Of a stretch of DNA of 64,000 nt, positions 7,142-15,874 are shown piece by piece. Position 1 is the first letter of the stretch. Every line of letters begins with the position of its first letter. The stretch spans positions 186,001-250,000 of the forward strand of contig CAMQDS010000001.1 of NCBI GenBank assembly GCA_946999645.1, written 5' to 3'. This DNA comes from an uncultured Bacteroidales bacterium (GTDB taxonomy: Bacteria > Bacteroidota > Bacteroidia > Bacteroidales > UBA932). Both the position numbers and the translations under genes were made by a program. Under the pieces are notes generated by a model, which did no database searches, had not been told where the DNA came from, and saw nothing but the letters and a program-made list of their open reading frames with translations.

Positions 7142-10100
7142 CTATGAGTTCTTTTTAGATTTACGTTTCTCTTGCTTTAGTTCAAATGAACAATATATAG
7201 ACGGTATCAGGACTAATGTTACAAGTGTGGATATTGTAAGTCCCCAACATACTGTCATACCTAATGAACGCCACATTTCTGAACCCTCACCGCGGCCTAG
7301 TGCTAATGGAACCATACCAAGTACTGTGGTGAGGGTTGTCATTAGGATAGGGCGTAATCGTCTTTTTGCAGCTTCTACTGTTGCTTCAATTATGCTCATT
7401 CCTTTGTTTCTAAGCAGGATAGTACAATCAATCAGTACAATTCCGTTTTTAACAACTATACCAAGTAGGATTATAATACCTATAAGAGCCATTACTCCAA
7501 GTGGAGTTCCTGTAATCCTTAGTCCGAGTATGACGCCTATTATTGCAAAAGGAACTGAAAACATAATGACAAACGGATTAACCATTGATTCAAATTGGGA
7601 AGCCATTACCATATAAATTAGGATTGTCATCAATACCATAAGCATAATAAGGTCTGAAAACATCTTCTTTTGTTCCGAAAAGTCACCAGATATTTCTGCG
7701 GAAATTCCTGTAGGAATATCTGTGGATTTGATTACTTCGTTTGCAAAAGCTGCGGCTTCTCCCAAAACTTTTTTAGGTGCAAGGGCTCCTGTTACTTTAA
7801 CATATCGTTCCCTGTTTTTTCTGTCGATACTTGGAGGTACCGAAGTCTCTATTACTTTGCCTAATTCCTTGAGTTTTATGCCTTTACCTTGTTTGTTATA
7901 AATGGTAATATTTTCAATATCCTCTATGCTTTTGCGGAATTCTTTAGAATATCTTACTCTTATATTGTATTCGTCACCCTCTTCCCTGTAAAATGATGAT
8001 ACCGCTCCGTTCATTGCTGCCCTAAATTCAACTGCTGCTGTGGAGGAGTTGAGTCCGTTCAAAGCCAATTTTGTTCTATCAAAATCAATCTGAAACTCAG
8101 GTAAATATTCGTCACGGCTGAGTGTTACAGTAGAAAAGAGATTGCTTTCTAACAGTTTGTCTTTTAATTCGCCAGCAATGTAATCAGTTTGAGAAAAATC
8201 ATATCCATATACGTCGATAGCCACAGTTGCTGCTCCTCCTGTCCCTCCTTCGCCTTCAGTAACGGTTGCTTTTTTTATTTCTGGATATTCTTTCAACTTT
8301 TTACGTATTTTCTCCGTAATCGTGGTGGAAGATACAGTTCTGCTTCCGACAGAGCCTATATTAACATTCATATTTATTATATTGGAAGACTGACCCTGAA
8401 GACTTCCAAACACATTACCTGATTCTGCTCTTCCAAAATTGTATTGAAGTATCTGTATTTCAGGAATTTCTCTTCTAAGGTCTTCTGCAATGCTTTTCCC
8501 TATTTTAGCAGTTACATCTTGACTTGTTCCTACAGGAAGTTCTGCTTTAACGGTAATTCTTCCAAAATCTGATTTCGGGAAAAATTCTGTTTTAAGTCCT
8601 GGTCCTAATAGGATAATTGTAAATAAAAATATTCCGAGAGAAGAAAAAATTACGGTTTTTCTATGGGTTACCGCCCAATTTACTAATTTGGAATATTTTA
8701 AAGCAATATATTCCATTGCTTTATTACTCATTCCGAAAACGACATTATGGAATTTTCCGGCTTGTTCTTTTTTCCCTAAGAGCCTTGAGCATAACATTGG
8801 TACAAGAGTTAAGGCTGCAGTAGTGGATATAATCATTATTATGCTTACAATAAATCCTAATTGTCTGAACATCATTCCTGCCATTCCTGATACCATTGTT
8901 AAAGGTAAAAATACACATAACATGGTGAGGGTGGATGCTATGACCGAAATGCCTACTTCAGCCGTACCTACCTCTGCGGCTTCTTTCGGATCTTCACCTT
9001 TGGCAATGTGGGATGTTATGTTTTCCAATACTACAATTGCATCATCGACAACCATTCCTATAGCAATGGAAAGTGCTGACATTGATATGATATTCAAAGT
9101 GTTTCCAGTTGCAAAGAGGTATAATAATGATCCGAGTAGTGATATAGGTATTGAAAGGCCTATTATGAAAGTGGCTTTCCATCTGCCTAAGAATATATAT
9201 ACTACAAGCATCACTACAAGAAGAGTGATTAGGATCGTGTCTTTTAATGAACTGATACTCAATTTAATATTGTTAGATGAGTCTATTATAGTCATTATCT
9301 TGACATCAGAAGGCAGTCCTTTTTTGATTTCTGCCATTTTCTTTTTTATCCCCTTGATTACCTCTACTGTGTTGGCTCCAGCTTGTTTTTGGATAACTAT
9401 TACAGAAGATCGTATATCAGAGCCTGGATTTTTACCTCCTATAGAAGTGTATGATTCTTTGGAATGTTCCTCAATGCCATCATTTACAGTTGCTACATCT
9501 TTAAGATAAACAGTCTTCCCATTAAAACTACCAACAACTACTTCTAACAGTTCTGAAGGGTCTTTGAATTCTTTTTCAACTCTCAGACTATAAGTCTTCT
9601 CACCTATATCTATACTTCCTGATGGAATATTCTTGTTTTCTCCTGAAATTGTTTGTGCAATTCCTGATACAGTAAGCCCATATCCTTGCAACTTATTAGG
9701 GTCGCAATAAACTTGAATTTCACGTTTGGGAGCCCCATCTACAGAAATTGTCCCTACTCCGTTTACTCTTCCTAATGGGGTTACCACTTTGTCTTCAAGA
9801 ATTTTATCTAAACCAGATGCATTTTCTACAGCAGTGGCTGATAATAGCATTATTGGAATGTCTTCTGCACTGAATTTGAATATTACTGGAGTTGTGGCTC
9901 CAGACGGAAGTGCAGAGTTGATAAGATCCAATTTATCTCTGACATCGTTACACGCCTCACTTATATTTGTCCCGTATTCAAATTCCAATGAAATGATAGA
10001 TGTGTTTTCTCTTGATTGAGAATATAGGTTTTTAAGGTTTGCAACACTGTTGAGAGAGTTTTCCAATACCTTTGTCAAGTTATTTTCTATATCAGAAGCA

Positions 10101-10264
10101 TTTGAGCCAGGATATGATGACATCACCATTATCGTATTGGCATCAAAGTCTGGAAGCAGTGATATAGGAGTTTTCAGCAGGGCAAAAATTCCAAATATTG
10201 CAAAGGCCGTAAAGAACAGGAGCGTTGTTACAGGTCGTTTTATGGCTGTTTTATATATACTCAT
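7142..10264 (-). CDS. RND efflux transporter, HAE1 (AcrB-like) family
   Basis: A 1040-residue inner-membrane proton-driven exporter of the AcrB family. It has the duplicated RND plan: one N-terminal helix, a large periplasmic loop, six helices, then the same again. The proton-relay residues are visible: the adjacent Asp pair in GMVVDDAIVVLEN (helix 4) and the Lys in LLGIVVKNGIVLID (helix 10). It is the last gene of tetR-tolC-MFP-RND and starts 13 bases after the MFP stop. With those partners it should form a tripartite pump across both membranes. Substrates (drugs, bile salts, metabolites) cannot be read from sequence, though the family points to hydrophobic or amphiphilic compounds rather than metals. 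Confidence 0.94.
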   Translation of the reverse strand: MSIYKTAIKRPVTTLLFFTAFAIFGIFALLKTPISLLPDFDANTIMVMSSYPGSNASDIENNLTKVLENSLNSVANLKNLYSQSRENTSIISLEFEYGTNISEACNDVRDKLDLINSALPSGATTPVIFKFSAEDIPIMLLSATAVENASGLDKILEDKVVTPLGRVNGVGTISVDGAPKREIQVYCDPNKLQGYGLTVSGIAQTISGENKNIPSGSIDIGEKTYSLRVEKEFKDPSELLEVVVGSFNGKTVYLKDVATVNDGIEEHSKESYTSIGGKNPGSDIRSSVIVIQKQAGANTVEVIKGIKKKMAEIKKGLPSDVKIMTIIDSSNNIKLSISSLKDTILITLLVVMLVVYIFLGRWKATFIIGLSIPISLLGSLLYLFATGNTLNIISMSALSIAIGMVVDDAIVVLENITSHIAKGEDPKEAAEVGTAEVGISVIASTLTMLCVFLPLTMVSGMAGMMFRQLGFIVSIIMIISTTAALTLVPMLCSRLLGKKEQAGKFHNVVFGMSNKAMEYIALKYSKLVNWAVTHRKTVIFSSLGIFLFTIILLGPGLKTEFFPKSDFGRITVKAELPVGTSQDVTAKIGKSIAEDLRREIPEIQILQYNFGRAESGNVFGSLQGQSSNIINMNVNIGSVGSRTVSSTTITEKIRKKLKEYPEIKKATVTEGEGGTGGAATVAIDVYGYDFSQTDYIAGELKDKLLESNLFSTVTLSRDEYLPEFQIDFDRTKLALNGLNSSTAAVEFRAAMNGAVSSFYREEGDEYNIRVRYSKEFRKSIEDIENITIYNKQGKGIKLKELGKVIETSVPPSIDRKNRERYVKVTGALAPKKVLGEAAAFANEVIKSTDIPTGISAEISGDFSEQKKMFSDLIMLMVLMTILIYMVMASQFESMVNPFVIMFSVPFAIIGVILGLRITGTPLGVMALIGIIILLGIVVKNGIVLIDCTILLRNKGMSIIEATVEAAKRRLRPILMTTLTTVLGMVPLALGRGEGSEMWRSLGMTVCWGLTISTLVTLVLIPSIYCSFELKQEKRKSKKNS

Positions 10265-10277
10265 ATCTCTATCACTT

Positions 10278-11315
10278 TTAATTGTTTAAGACCTTTACTT
10301 TATTGCCGTTTTTAAGCGAGGAACTACATTCTGTAGCTACTTCATCTCCGTTACATAATCCTGAGATCACTTCATAATCATTTTCGTAACGTTTACCCAA
10401 TGTTACAGGTGTGAGTTTGGCTGTGCCTGCTTTGTCAATAATGTATACTGCACGTTGTCCAGAACCAGGCATCTTTATTATTGCTTCTTCCGTAATGGAA
10501 ATAATATCTTTTGTCCCGAAAAACACTTTTACTTGTGAGAACATTCCAGGACGAAGTTTCATATCTTTGTTTTCTACGAGTACTTCGGCTCTAAACGTGT
10601 GTGTCACGGGATCCAGTATAGGCTCTATTCTGTTAATCTTTCCGTAAAATACTTCTCCTGGAAGTGCGTCAGTTGTAATTTCAGTTTTGTTGCCCTTTTT
10701 TACTTTAGTATAGTCGCTTTCTGAAATCCATATAGGAATTTTCACTGGGGTAATTTGTTGAACAATATAAATTGGTCTACTAGGAGAAAATATGTCCGTA
10801 ACATCATAGTTCCTTTCAGTAATTATTCCATCAATAGGGGAGCGAAGGATTGTATTTTCTTTCAGTAAATTATAATTGCTCCTACTTACTTTGTAAGTCA
10901 ATTCCATTGTCTCAAAGTCGGATTTTGAAACCCCTCCTTGAGCATACAAACTTTTTATTCGGACATATTCGGTTGAGTCTTTGAGCAGTTTCAATCTTGC
11001 CTGGTTAAGTTGTACATTATCGGTCTCTGCCAATATACACCCTTTTCTTACTCTGTCGCCAACTTCATTATTAAGTGTACGTATCCTTACTCCAGCAGAT
11101 ACTGGGGCTATATTGTTTATGGTATAAGCAATTATGCTTGAAGGATAGCTTTCAGTCTGTTCAACCCTTTTCACTTCCACTTTTACTGTCTTTATAGGGA
11201 CAATATTATCTGCTATTTCTTTGTCTTTTTGTGAGTTGTTTTTGGTATTATTGTTACAAGAAGAAAGTATTGTAAGCAGGCTTGCAATAAAAAGTGTTTT
11301 TAATTTTGTTTTCAT
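10278..11315 (-). CDS. RND efflux periplasmic adaptor (membrane fusion protein)
   Basis: A 345-residue HlyD/AcrA-type adaptor linking the RND pump to the outer-membrane channel. It has a lipoprotein signal (FIASLLTILSSC, Cys20), so it is probably anchored in the inner membrane. A short coiled-coil hairpin (about residues 105-145) splits a biotinyl-lipoyl-like domain, seen as APVSAGVRIRTL and then ILRSPIDGIIT, followed by the beta-barrel (RPGMFSQVKVF) and membrane-proximal domains. Its ATG overlaps the tolC stop by four bases, indicating translational coupling. Confidence 0.92.
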   Translation of the reverse strand: MKTKLKTLFIASLLTILSSCNNNTKNNSQKDKEIADNIVPIKTVKVEVKRVEQTESYPSSIIAYTINNIAPVSAGVRIRTLNNEVGDRVRKGCILAETDNVQLNQARLKLLKDSTEYVRIKSLYAQGGVSKSDFETMELTYKVSRSNYNLLKENTILRSPIDGIITERNYDVTDIFSPSRPIYIVQQITPVKIPIWISESDYTKVKKGNKTEITTDALPGEVFYGKINRIEPILDPVTHTFRAEVLVENKDMKLRPGMFSQVKVFFGTKDIISITEEAIIKMPGSGQRAVYIIDKAGTAKLTPVTLGKRYENDYEVISGLCNGDEVATECSSSLKNGNKVKVLNN

Positions 11316-12685
11316 AGCGATCCTATTGTTTTTTCTAAATTATTTTTTGCAGAAATGAAATTGAAAATGGCTTGTGATTCGGACAGTTTTGCTTTTGTCA
11401 GCATAAATCGTGAGTCATTCAAATCTGTTATGGTATTTTTTCCTATACTATATGCTTTTTCGGAGATATTATATGCTTTTTCTGCCAATTCCACCGCTTT
11501 TTCTGATGATATATAACTTTTCATAGCAGTCTCCATATTATTCAAATATTGCTTTACAGCAATTTTAAGTTGTCTTTCTGTATCGGTTCTCTTTAAGTTT
11601 AGTTCTACATTCTGCACTTTTGCCACTGCAATATTATAATATCTCTTTCCTGCAGAAAACAGTGGAATTGAAAGACTTACTCCAACATAGGAGTGTGGTG
11701 TCCATCGATATTCATTGAATTTGAAATCGTTTGACATGGCATTTATGCTATATGAAAAATTAGCAGCAAGAGTAGGAATGTAGGCATATGTTTGCATTTT
11801 AATTGTCTTTGCTAGTTGCTCTGATTGCAGGGCTAATTGTCTGATGGATGAATTGTTAGCAACACTTACTGAGTCATATTTATGTGTGTCGTAAAACATA
11901 TGCTCTGCATAGTCTTTCAGCCTGCCTGCAATGTCTATATTTTTCTCCAAATCAATTCCCATAACTGCTTTTAATTGCCATAGTGCCAATGTTATAGCAT
12001 TTTCAGCATTGTATAGGTTTGGAACAATGTTCGCTTTATTGGTCTCGGCTCTGCTCATATCCAAATCAGATGCTTTTCCTGCTTTATATAGCATTTGAGT
12101 CTTTTCGGCATTGGAAACGGCATTGGCATACTCATTTTTGTAGACATTTAATACTTCTTTTGCAAGTAGGACTGAGTAGTAACTCTGTTTTACCATAGCT
12201 ATCATCTCTATTTTGGATGAACGGGCTTTTTCTACTGCCATTTCAACATCTCCTCCTGAGATCTCCAAACTCTTCCATAACTGCATATTTACTAAGGGCA
12301 TTGAAGCCGATATTCCTGCATTGTATGTATTATATCGTCCTACTTCTATCCCATCCTTCATTTTCGGCATTTTCCCGAAGTCTATGTACATAACTTGCTT
12401 CTTTATTGTTCTGTTATATACAGCATTAGCATCAATCTTTGGGAACAAGGCTGCATAAGTGCCTTTTTTTGCATATTTGCATCGTTCTATTTCTTTGTCT
12501 GCTATTTTAACTGTTATGTTTTCGCTCATAGCTATTTTTATAGCATCTTGAAGTGTAAGTATTACAGTACTGCTGTCATGTTGCTCACTGGAGGTTATAC
12601 TGTCAGATGTATTTGCATAAGCAACAGTTATATTTGTTATTAATATGAGTGCCGATATGACCGGCATTATACATGTCTTTTTCAT
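11312..12685 (-). CDS. TolC-family outer membrane efflux protein
   Basis: A 457-residue outer-membrane channel subunit. It begins with a signal peptide (MKKTCIMPVISALILITNITVAYA) and consists of two repeated coiled-coil/beta halves, with long helices near residues 160-230 and 380-457. The sequence ends in FNFISAKNNLEKTIGSL, which is typical of TolC homologues. It forms the exit duct for the pump encoded downstream and overlaps the adaptor gene by four bases. It follows tetR after 11 bases on the same strand. Confidence 0.92.
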   Translation of the reverse strand: MKKTCIMPVISALILITNITVAYANTSDSITSSEQHDSSTVILTLQDAIKIAMSENITVKIADKEIERCKYAKKGTYAALFPKIDANAVYNRTIKKQVMYIDFGKMPKMKDGIEVGRYNTYNAGISASMPLVNMQLWKSLEISGGDVEMAVEKARSSKIEMIAMVKQSYYSVLLAKEVLNVYKNEYANAVSNAEKTQMLYKAGKASDLDMSRAETNKANIVPNLYNAENAITLALWQLKAVMGIDLEKNIDIAGRLKDYAEHMFYDTHKYDSVSVANNSSIRQLALQSEQLAKTIKMQTYAYIPTLAANFSYSINAMSNDFKFNEYRWTPHSYVGVSLSIPLFSAGKRYYNIAVAKVQNVELNLKRTDTERQLKIAVKQYLNNMETAMKSYISSEKAVELAEKAYNISEKAYSIGKNTITDLNDSRFMLTKAKLSESQAIFNFISAKNNLEKTIGSL

Positions 12686-12696
12686 TTCGGAGTGCT

Positions 12697-13338
12697 TTAT
12701 TTGTCTATATTATTTATATTCAATTTGTTAAATTCGAGCCTGCCCTTTTCTGAAAGAATAGAACTTTGAACAATGAATAAAAACGTGTCTGAAAGCCTTT
12801 TGCCAGAAATCTGTTTTTCTTTTGTCTGAACCCCATCATCTAAATATTTCACTATACTTTTATGCAATAAAGAAAATAAAAGGATAATCGCTTCTATATC
12901 AATGGCTTGGTTGAAATAACCTTCTTCTTTGCCTTTTTGGAAATATGTTATTGCAATTTTTCTAATTACTTCACTTTTCTGCTCAAGATGTTTTTTCAGA
13001 GTGTCGGGGTAATACTTTTTAACATCACGCATTATTATTTTATCTGAATGGCAAGCACTCATTTTGCTGATTTTCTTAATCACAGAAATAAGTGCTTCTA
13101 TAGTATTGTTTTGGTCTAGAATATTTTTGAGGGCACTTACTTTTTGTTGAAGTTTGAAAAAAATGATAGCATCAACCAAATCTTCTTTTTGAGAAAAAAA
13201 CTGATAAAATGTCTTTTTAGATATACTAATATCTTTACATACATCATCTATTGTCACTTCTCTTATACCCCTTTGTGAAAATAGGTTATTTGCAGATAAA
13301 AGTATTTTTTCTTTTACAGGCGGGTCACTCATAATCAT
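12697..13338 (-). CDS. TetR/AcrR-family transcriptional repressor
   Basis: A 213-residue regulator with an N-terminal TetR helix-turn-helix: KEKILLSANNLFSQRGIREVTIDDVCKDISISKKTFYQFFSQKEDLV (about residues 10-56) includes the family's recognition helix SKKTFYQFF. The C-terminal ligand domain is all-helical and divergent, as usual. It is the first gene of the efflux operon, so it most likely represses the operon and is released by a pump substrate. An inverted repeat upstream of its -7 box is a candidate operator. Confidence 0.9.
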   Translation of the reverse strand: MIMSDPPVKEKILLSANNLFSQRGIREVTIDDVCKDISISKKTFYQFFSQKEDLVDAIIFFKLQQKVSALKNILDQNNTIEALISVIKKISKMSACHSDKIIMRDVKKYYPDTLKKHLEQKSEVIRKIAITYFQKGKEEGYFNQAIDIEAIILLFSLLHKSIVKYLDDGVQTKEKQISGKRLSDTFLFIVQSSILSEKGRLEFNKLNINNIDK

Positions 13339-13358
13339 ATGTTTTATACAACCATGAG

Positions 13359-13366
13359 CAAAGGTA
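13359..13366 (-). promoter_or_regulatory. -7 promoter element of the efflux operon
   Basis: On the minus strand it reads TACCTTTG followed by C, matching TAnnTTTG. It lies 20 bases before the tetR ATG. About 19-21 bases upstream is GTTTC, a weak -33 candidate that falls within the inverted repeat at 13381-13409. Confidence 0.5.
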
Positions 13367-13380
13367 GTAAAAAAATATTT

Positions 13381-13409
13381 AGGAAACTAAAAAAATATAA
13401 AAGTTTCTT
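13381..13409. promoter_or_regulatory. Inverted repeat, possible TetR operator
   Basis: AGGAAACT (13381-13388) and AGTTTCTT (13402-13409) are imperfect inverted arms, seven of eight bases matching, around a 13-base A/T-only centre. It covers the -33 region of the tetR-led operon, the position where a TetR dimer would block RNA polymerase. The repeat also follows the HAD gene stop closely, so it may only be an incidental or terminator-like structure. Confidence 0.3.
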
Positions 13410-13413
13410 GGTT

Positions 13414-14190
13414 TTATATTACTTTATAATTTTCAAGGGCATAGACTATGCCGTCTTCATCAACAGAACGAGTGATGAAGTCTGCTTCTGCTTTTACTGC
13501 ATCTACAGCATTTCCCATTGCAACTCCGATACCGGCTTTTTGGAGCATACTGATGTCGTTTCCTCCATCTCCTATTGCCATACTGTCTTCTATAGAGATG
13601 CCTAAGATTGAGCAGACATTTTCCAAAGCCTTACCTTTGGAAACATCTTTATGAATCATATCTGTAAACATTGGGTGCCAACGCGGATAGCAGGCATCTT
13701 TGATTGTTTTACTGAAAAATCTTTTTTCCTCTTCCTTTGTTGCAAATACTGTAAATTGGTAAATAGGCTCCTCATTTGCCAATTTTATTATGTCGGCTTC
13801 CTGAGTATGGGGAAGATTTAAAAGTCGGTAGATGTCTTTGGCTCTGTCGTTGTAGAAGTTTATCCTATCTGTTTTTTCTGTGGCTGCGTAAAGGGAAATA
13901 TTCTCTCTCTCGCAAATTGTTGCCAATTCGATTGCTTCGTTTTTTTTAATAGGGTGTCTGTCAATGGTTTCTCCATTCATATAGACCAAGGCGCCGTTCA
14001 TTGTTATTATACCATCGAATGGAAAGCCTCTCAGGTTATTTATAAGGTGAATAGGGCGTCCACTGCAAATAAATAGTTTTACGCCATTATCTTTTGCCTT
14101 ATAAAGAGCTTCTATGACTATATCTGAAATCCTATGTGTGTTTACGCTTACTAATGTTCCGTCTATATCTATAAATACTGCTTTTATCAT
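13414..14190 (-). CDS. HAD-superfamily Cof-type sugar-phosphatase
   Basis: A 258-residue HAD phosphatase of the Cof/IIB type. Motif I is FIDIDGTLV with Asp8 and Asp10, motif II is in FICSGRP, and motifs III/IV are in KGKALEN and AIGDGGNDISMLQKAG. The C2B cap domain lies between about residues 80 and 180. Such enzymes dephosphorylate sugar phosphates or related small phosphorylated molecules; the exact substrate is not predictable. It starts 19 bases after lgt on the same strand and is probably cotranscribed with it. Confidence 0.9.
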   Translation of the reverse strand: MIKAVFIDIDGTLVSVNTHRISDIVIEALYKAKDNGVKLFICSGRPIHLINNLRGFPFDGIITMNGALVYMNGETIDRHPIKKNEAIELATICERENISLYAATEKTDRINFYNDRAKDIYRLLNLPHTQEADIIKLANEEPIYQFTVFATKEEEKRFFSKTIKDACYPRWHPMFTDMIHKDVSKGKALENVCSILGISIEDSMAIGDGGNDISMLQKAGIGVAMGNAVDAVKAEADFITRSVDEDGIVYALENYKVI

Positions 14191-14209
14191 AAATCCATGT
14201 CTCTCCTCA

Positions 14210-15046
14210 TTAACTCTTTTGCTGCAATGCTTCTGCAGGTTGTTTCCTTAAATAGGCGTATATGATGAAAGCTATACCCAACAATATGAATGGAATGCTT
14301 AGTAATTGTCCCATGTTAAGTGTCATTTTTGTTTCAAATGCTACTTGCGGTTCCTTTATAAATTCGATAAGAAACCTCATTCCGAAGCATACTATCAGGA
14401 ATATGCCGACGTATGTTCCCCTATATGTTTTTTTAAGTTTGAACTTGTAAAGTAATACAAGGATTATTCCTAATATCAAGTATGTAAGCGCTTCGTAGAT
14501 TTGTGTAGGATGTTTTGGAAGAGTTTCGCCTGTACGCTCAAATATGAAACCCCATGGAAGAGAAGTAGCGTTTCCGTATATTTCAGAGTTGAACAGATTT
14601 CCAAAACGAATGAATGTTGCGGCGAAGGCTACAGCTATTGCAAGGTGATCCATAAGCCAGACGAAGTCGAAGTTGTATTTTTTGCCATAATGTCTTGCAT
14701 ACCAAATCATTCCTATTATAAGTGCGACTGCTCCACCGTGACTTGCAAGTCCTCCTTTCCAGGGCATAAATATTTCTATGAAGCCTTCCATGCTGCCTAA
14801 GTAGTAATCAGGCTGATAGAAAAGGCAATGACCGAGCCTTGCCCCTATTATTGTGCAAAGCAGTAAGGTATAGAGGAGTGAGTCTAATAATTTCTCATCG
14901 ATTTTTTCCCTGTTAAAGAACCACTTAAATATGAACCATCCTAAGATAAAGCCTGATACGAATAGCAGGGAGTACCATCTGAGTCCGAAATTTCCTAAAT
15001 GTATGAGTACAGGGTCAACATTCCAATGTATTGCAAGTGCATTCAT
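14210..15046 (-). CDS. lgt: Prolipoprotein diacylglyceryl transferase
   Basis: Lgt transfers diacylglycerol from phosphatidylglycerol to the lipobox Cys of prolipoproteins in the inner membrane, the first step of lipoprotein maturation. The 278-residue protein has about seven membrane helices and the family motifs: GARLGHCLFY, SHGGAVALIIG with the essential His, RFGNLFNSEIYG, and HPTQIYEA. Several lipoproteins in this window (the efflux adaptor, the PL12 and GH88 enzymes, and the 60495-61712 product) would be its substrates. A -7 box at 15069-15076 lies 22 bases upstream. Confidence 0.96.
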   Translation of the reverse strand: MNALAIHWNVDPVLIHLGNFGLRWYSLLFVSGFILGWFIFKWFFNREKIDEKLLDSLLYTLLLCTIIGARLGHCLFYQPDYYLGSMEGFIEIFMPWKGGLASHGGAVALIIGMIWYARHYGKKYNFDFVWLMDHLAIAVAFAATFIRFGNLFNSEIYGNATSLPWGFIFERTGETLPKHPTQIYEALTYLILGIILVLLYKFKLKKTYRGTYVGIFLIVCFGMRFLIEFIKEPQVAFETKMTLNMGQLLSIPFILLGIAFIIYAYLRKQPAEALQQKS

Positions 15047-15068
15047 TATTTTGTATTTTTTAATATTG

Positions 15069-15076
15069 CAAATATA
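15069..15076 (-). promoter_or_regulatory. -7 promoter element of lgt
   Basis: Minus-strand TATATTTG followed by C, a full match to TAnnTTTG, 22 bases before the lgt start. No good -33 match was seen. Confidence 0.5.
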
Positions 15077-15146
15077 GTATTTCGGTCGCTATTTCCCATA
15101 TTACGTGTAATAAACCGTGTTTTCACTGCTGTTTAGTTGTATGAGG

Positions 15147-15177
15147 TTGAGTATATTATGATTTTTCTTTACATTTG
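15147..15177 (+). promoter_or_regulatory. Promoter of the 15259 secreted-protein gene
   Basis: TTG at 15147-15149 and TACATTTG at 15170-15177 are separated by 20 bases, a good Bacteroidetes promoter. The resulting 5' leader would be about 75 bases. It contains a 12-codon open frame starting at 15193 that cannot be supported as a gene. Confidence 0.55.
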
Positions 15178-15258
15178 CAAAATTTAATTATTATGTACAA
15201 GAATTTAGGTATGGTTGGAGAGCTTGTATAATATCTGCACGTTAAAACTTTAAAAATC

Positions 15259-15783
15259 ATGAAAAAATATATCTTTATTGTAATAATATGCTTTATCAGT
15301 GTATTTAATGTACATGAAATAGTCGCTAAAACAACTTATCATTCTAAAGGATACCATGCTAATATTATGGTGACTAATCATTTTTTTGTTTTTATGGGAG
15401 CTGAAACATCTCATGGCTATATGTTCGATAACCATAATTATTTAGGCGTTGGAATCGGAGGATATTTTTTACCGATGGCATCGATGCCTATGTTTGCAAA
15501 CACATTTATAGATTATCATAACTATGTAAAGGATAAAAAAAACACATTGGTATTAGGAATTAAGTTGGGACATTCACTGGCACTTAACTATATGAGTGAT
15601 TATGGTACAAAATATAAGAATGCAATATTATTAGAGCCTAATATAGGATGGAATTGGCAATTTAGACGCGGTGGAGCTTTGTATTTATATTGTGGTGTAT
15701 CTACTCTTTTTATAGTCGGTGAATCCCGTACAAGTAAAAAGTATATACCTCTCCCTAAATTAGGTGTGGGATTTGAATTTTAA
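15259..15783 (+). CDS. Hypothetical secreted protein, probable small outer-membrane barrel
   Basis: A 174-residue protein not assigned to a named family. It has a clear signal peptide (KKYIFIVIICFISVFNVHEIVA). The mature part alternates polar and hydrophobic/aromatic residues, is rich in Gly, Tyr and Phe (for example LGVGIGGYFLP, LEPNIGWNWQF), and ends in GVGFEF with a terminal Phe, the usual end of Bacteroidota outer-membrane beta-barrels. An eight-stranded barrel is plausible for this size. It has its own promoter and a terminator shared with pgk, so it is a single-gene unit. Function is unknown. Confidence 0.7.
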   Translation: MKKYIFIVIICFISVFNVHEIVAKTTYHSKGYHANIMVTNHFFVFMGAETSHGYMFDNHNYLGVGIGGYFLPMASMPMFANTFIDYHNYVKDKKNTLVLGIKLGHSLALNYMSDYGTKYKNAILLEPNIGWNWQFRRGGALYLYCGVSTLFIVGESRTSKKYIPLPKLGVGFEF

Positions 15784-15823
15784 CTCTCTGATAACCGAAC
15801 TGAAGCTGCGGAGTCAATAAAAC

Positions 15824-15857
15824 AAAAGTGCCGGAACATAATGTCCGGCACTTTTTG
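15824..15857. terminator. Bidirectional terminator between the 15259 gene and pgk
   Basis: A perfect 12-bp stem, AAAAGTGCCGGA (15824-15835) with TCCGGCACTTTT (15844-15855), has A residues on one side and T residues on the other, so it can stop transcription in both directions. The convergent genes end at 15783 and 15875. Confidence 0.85.
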
Positions 15858-15874
15858 CATATTTCAAAAAAGAA

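Noticed and set aside
15193..15231. A 12-codon open frame in the leader of the 15259 gene, considered as a leader peptide
   Set aside because: No regulatory codon pattern, no paired terminator structure and no conserved context; such short frames occur by chance.
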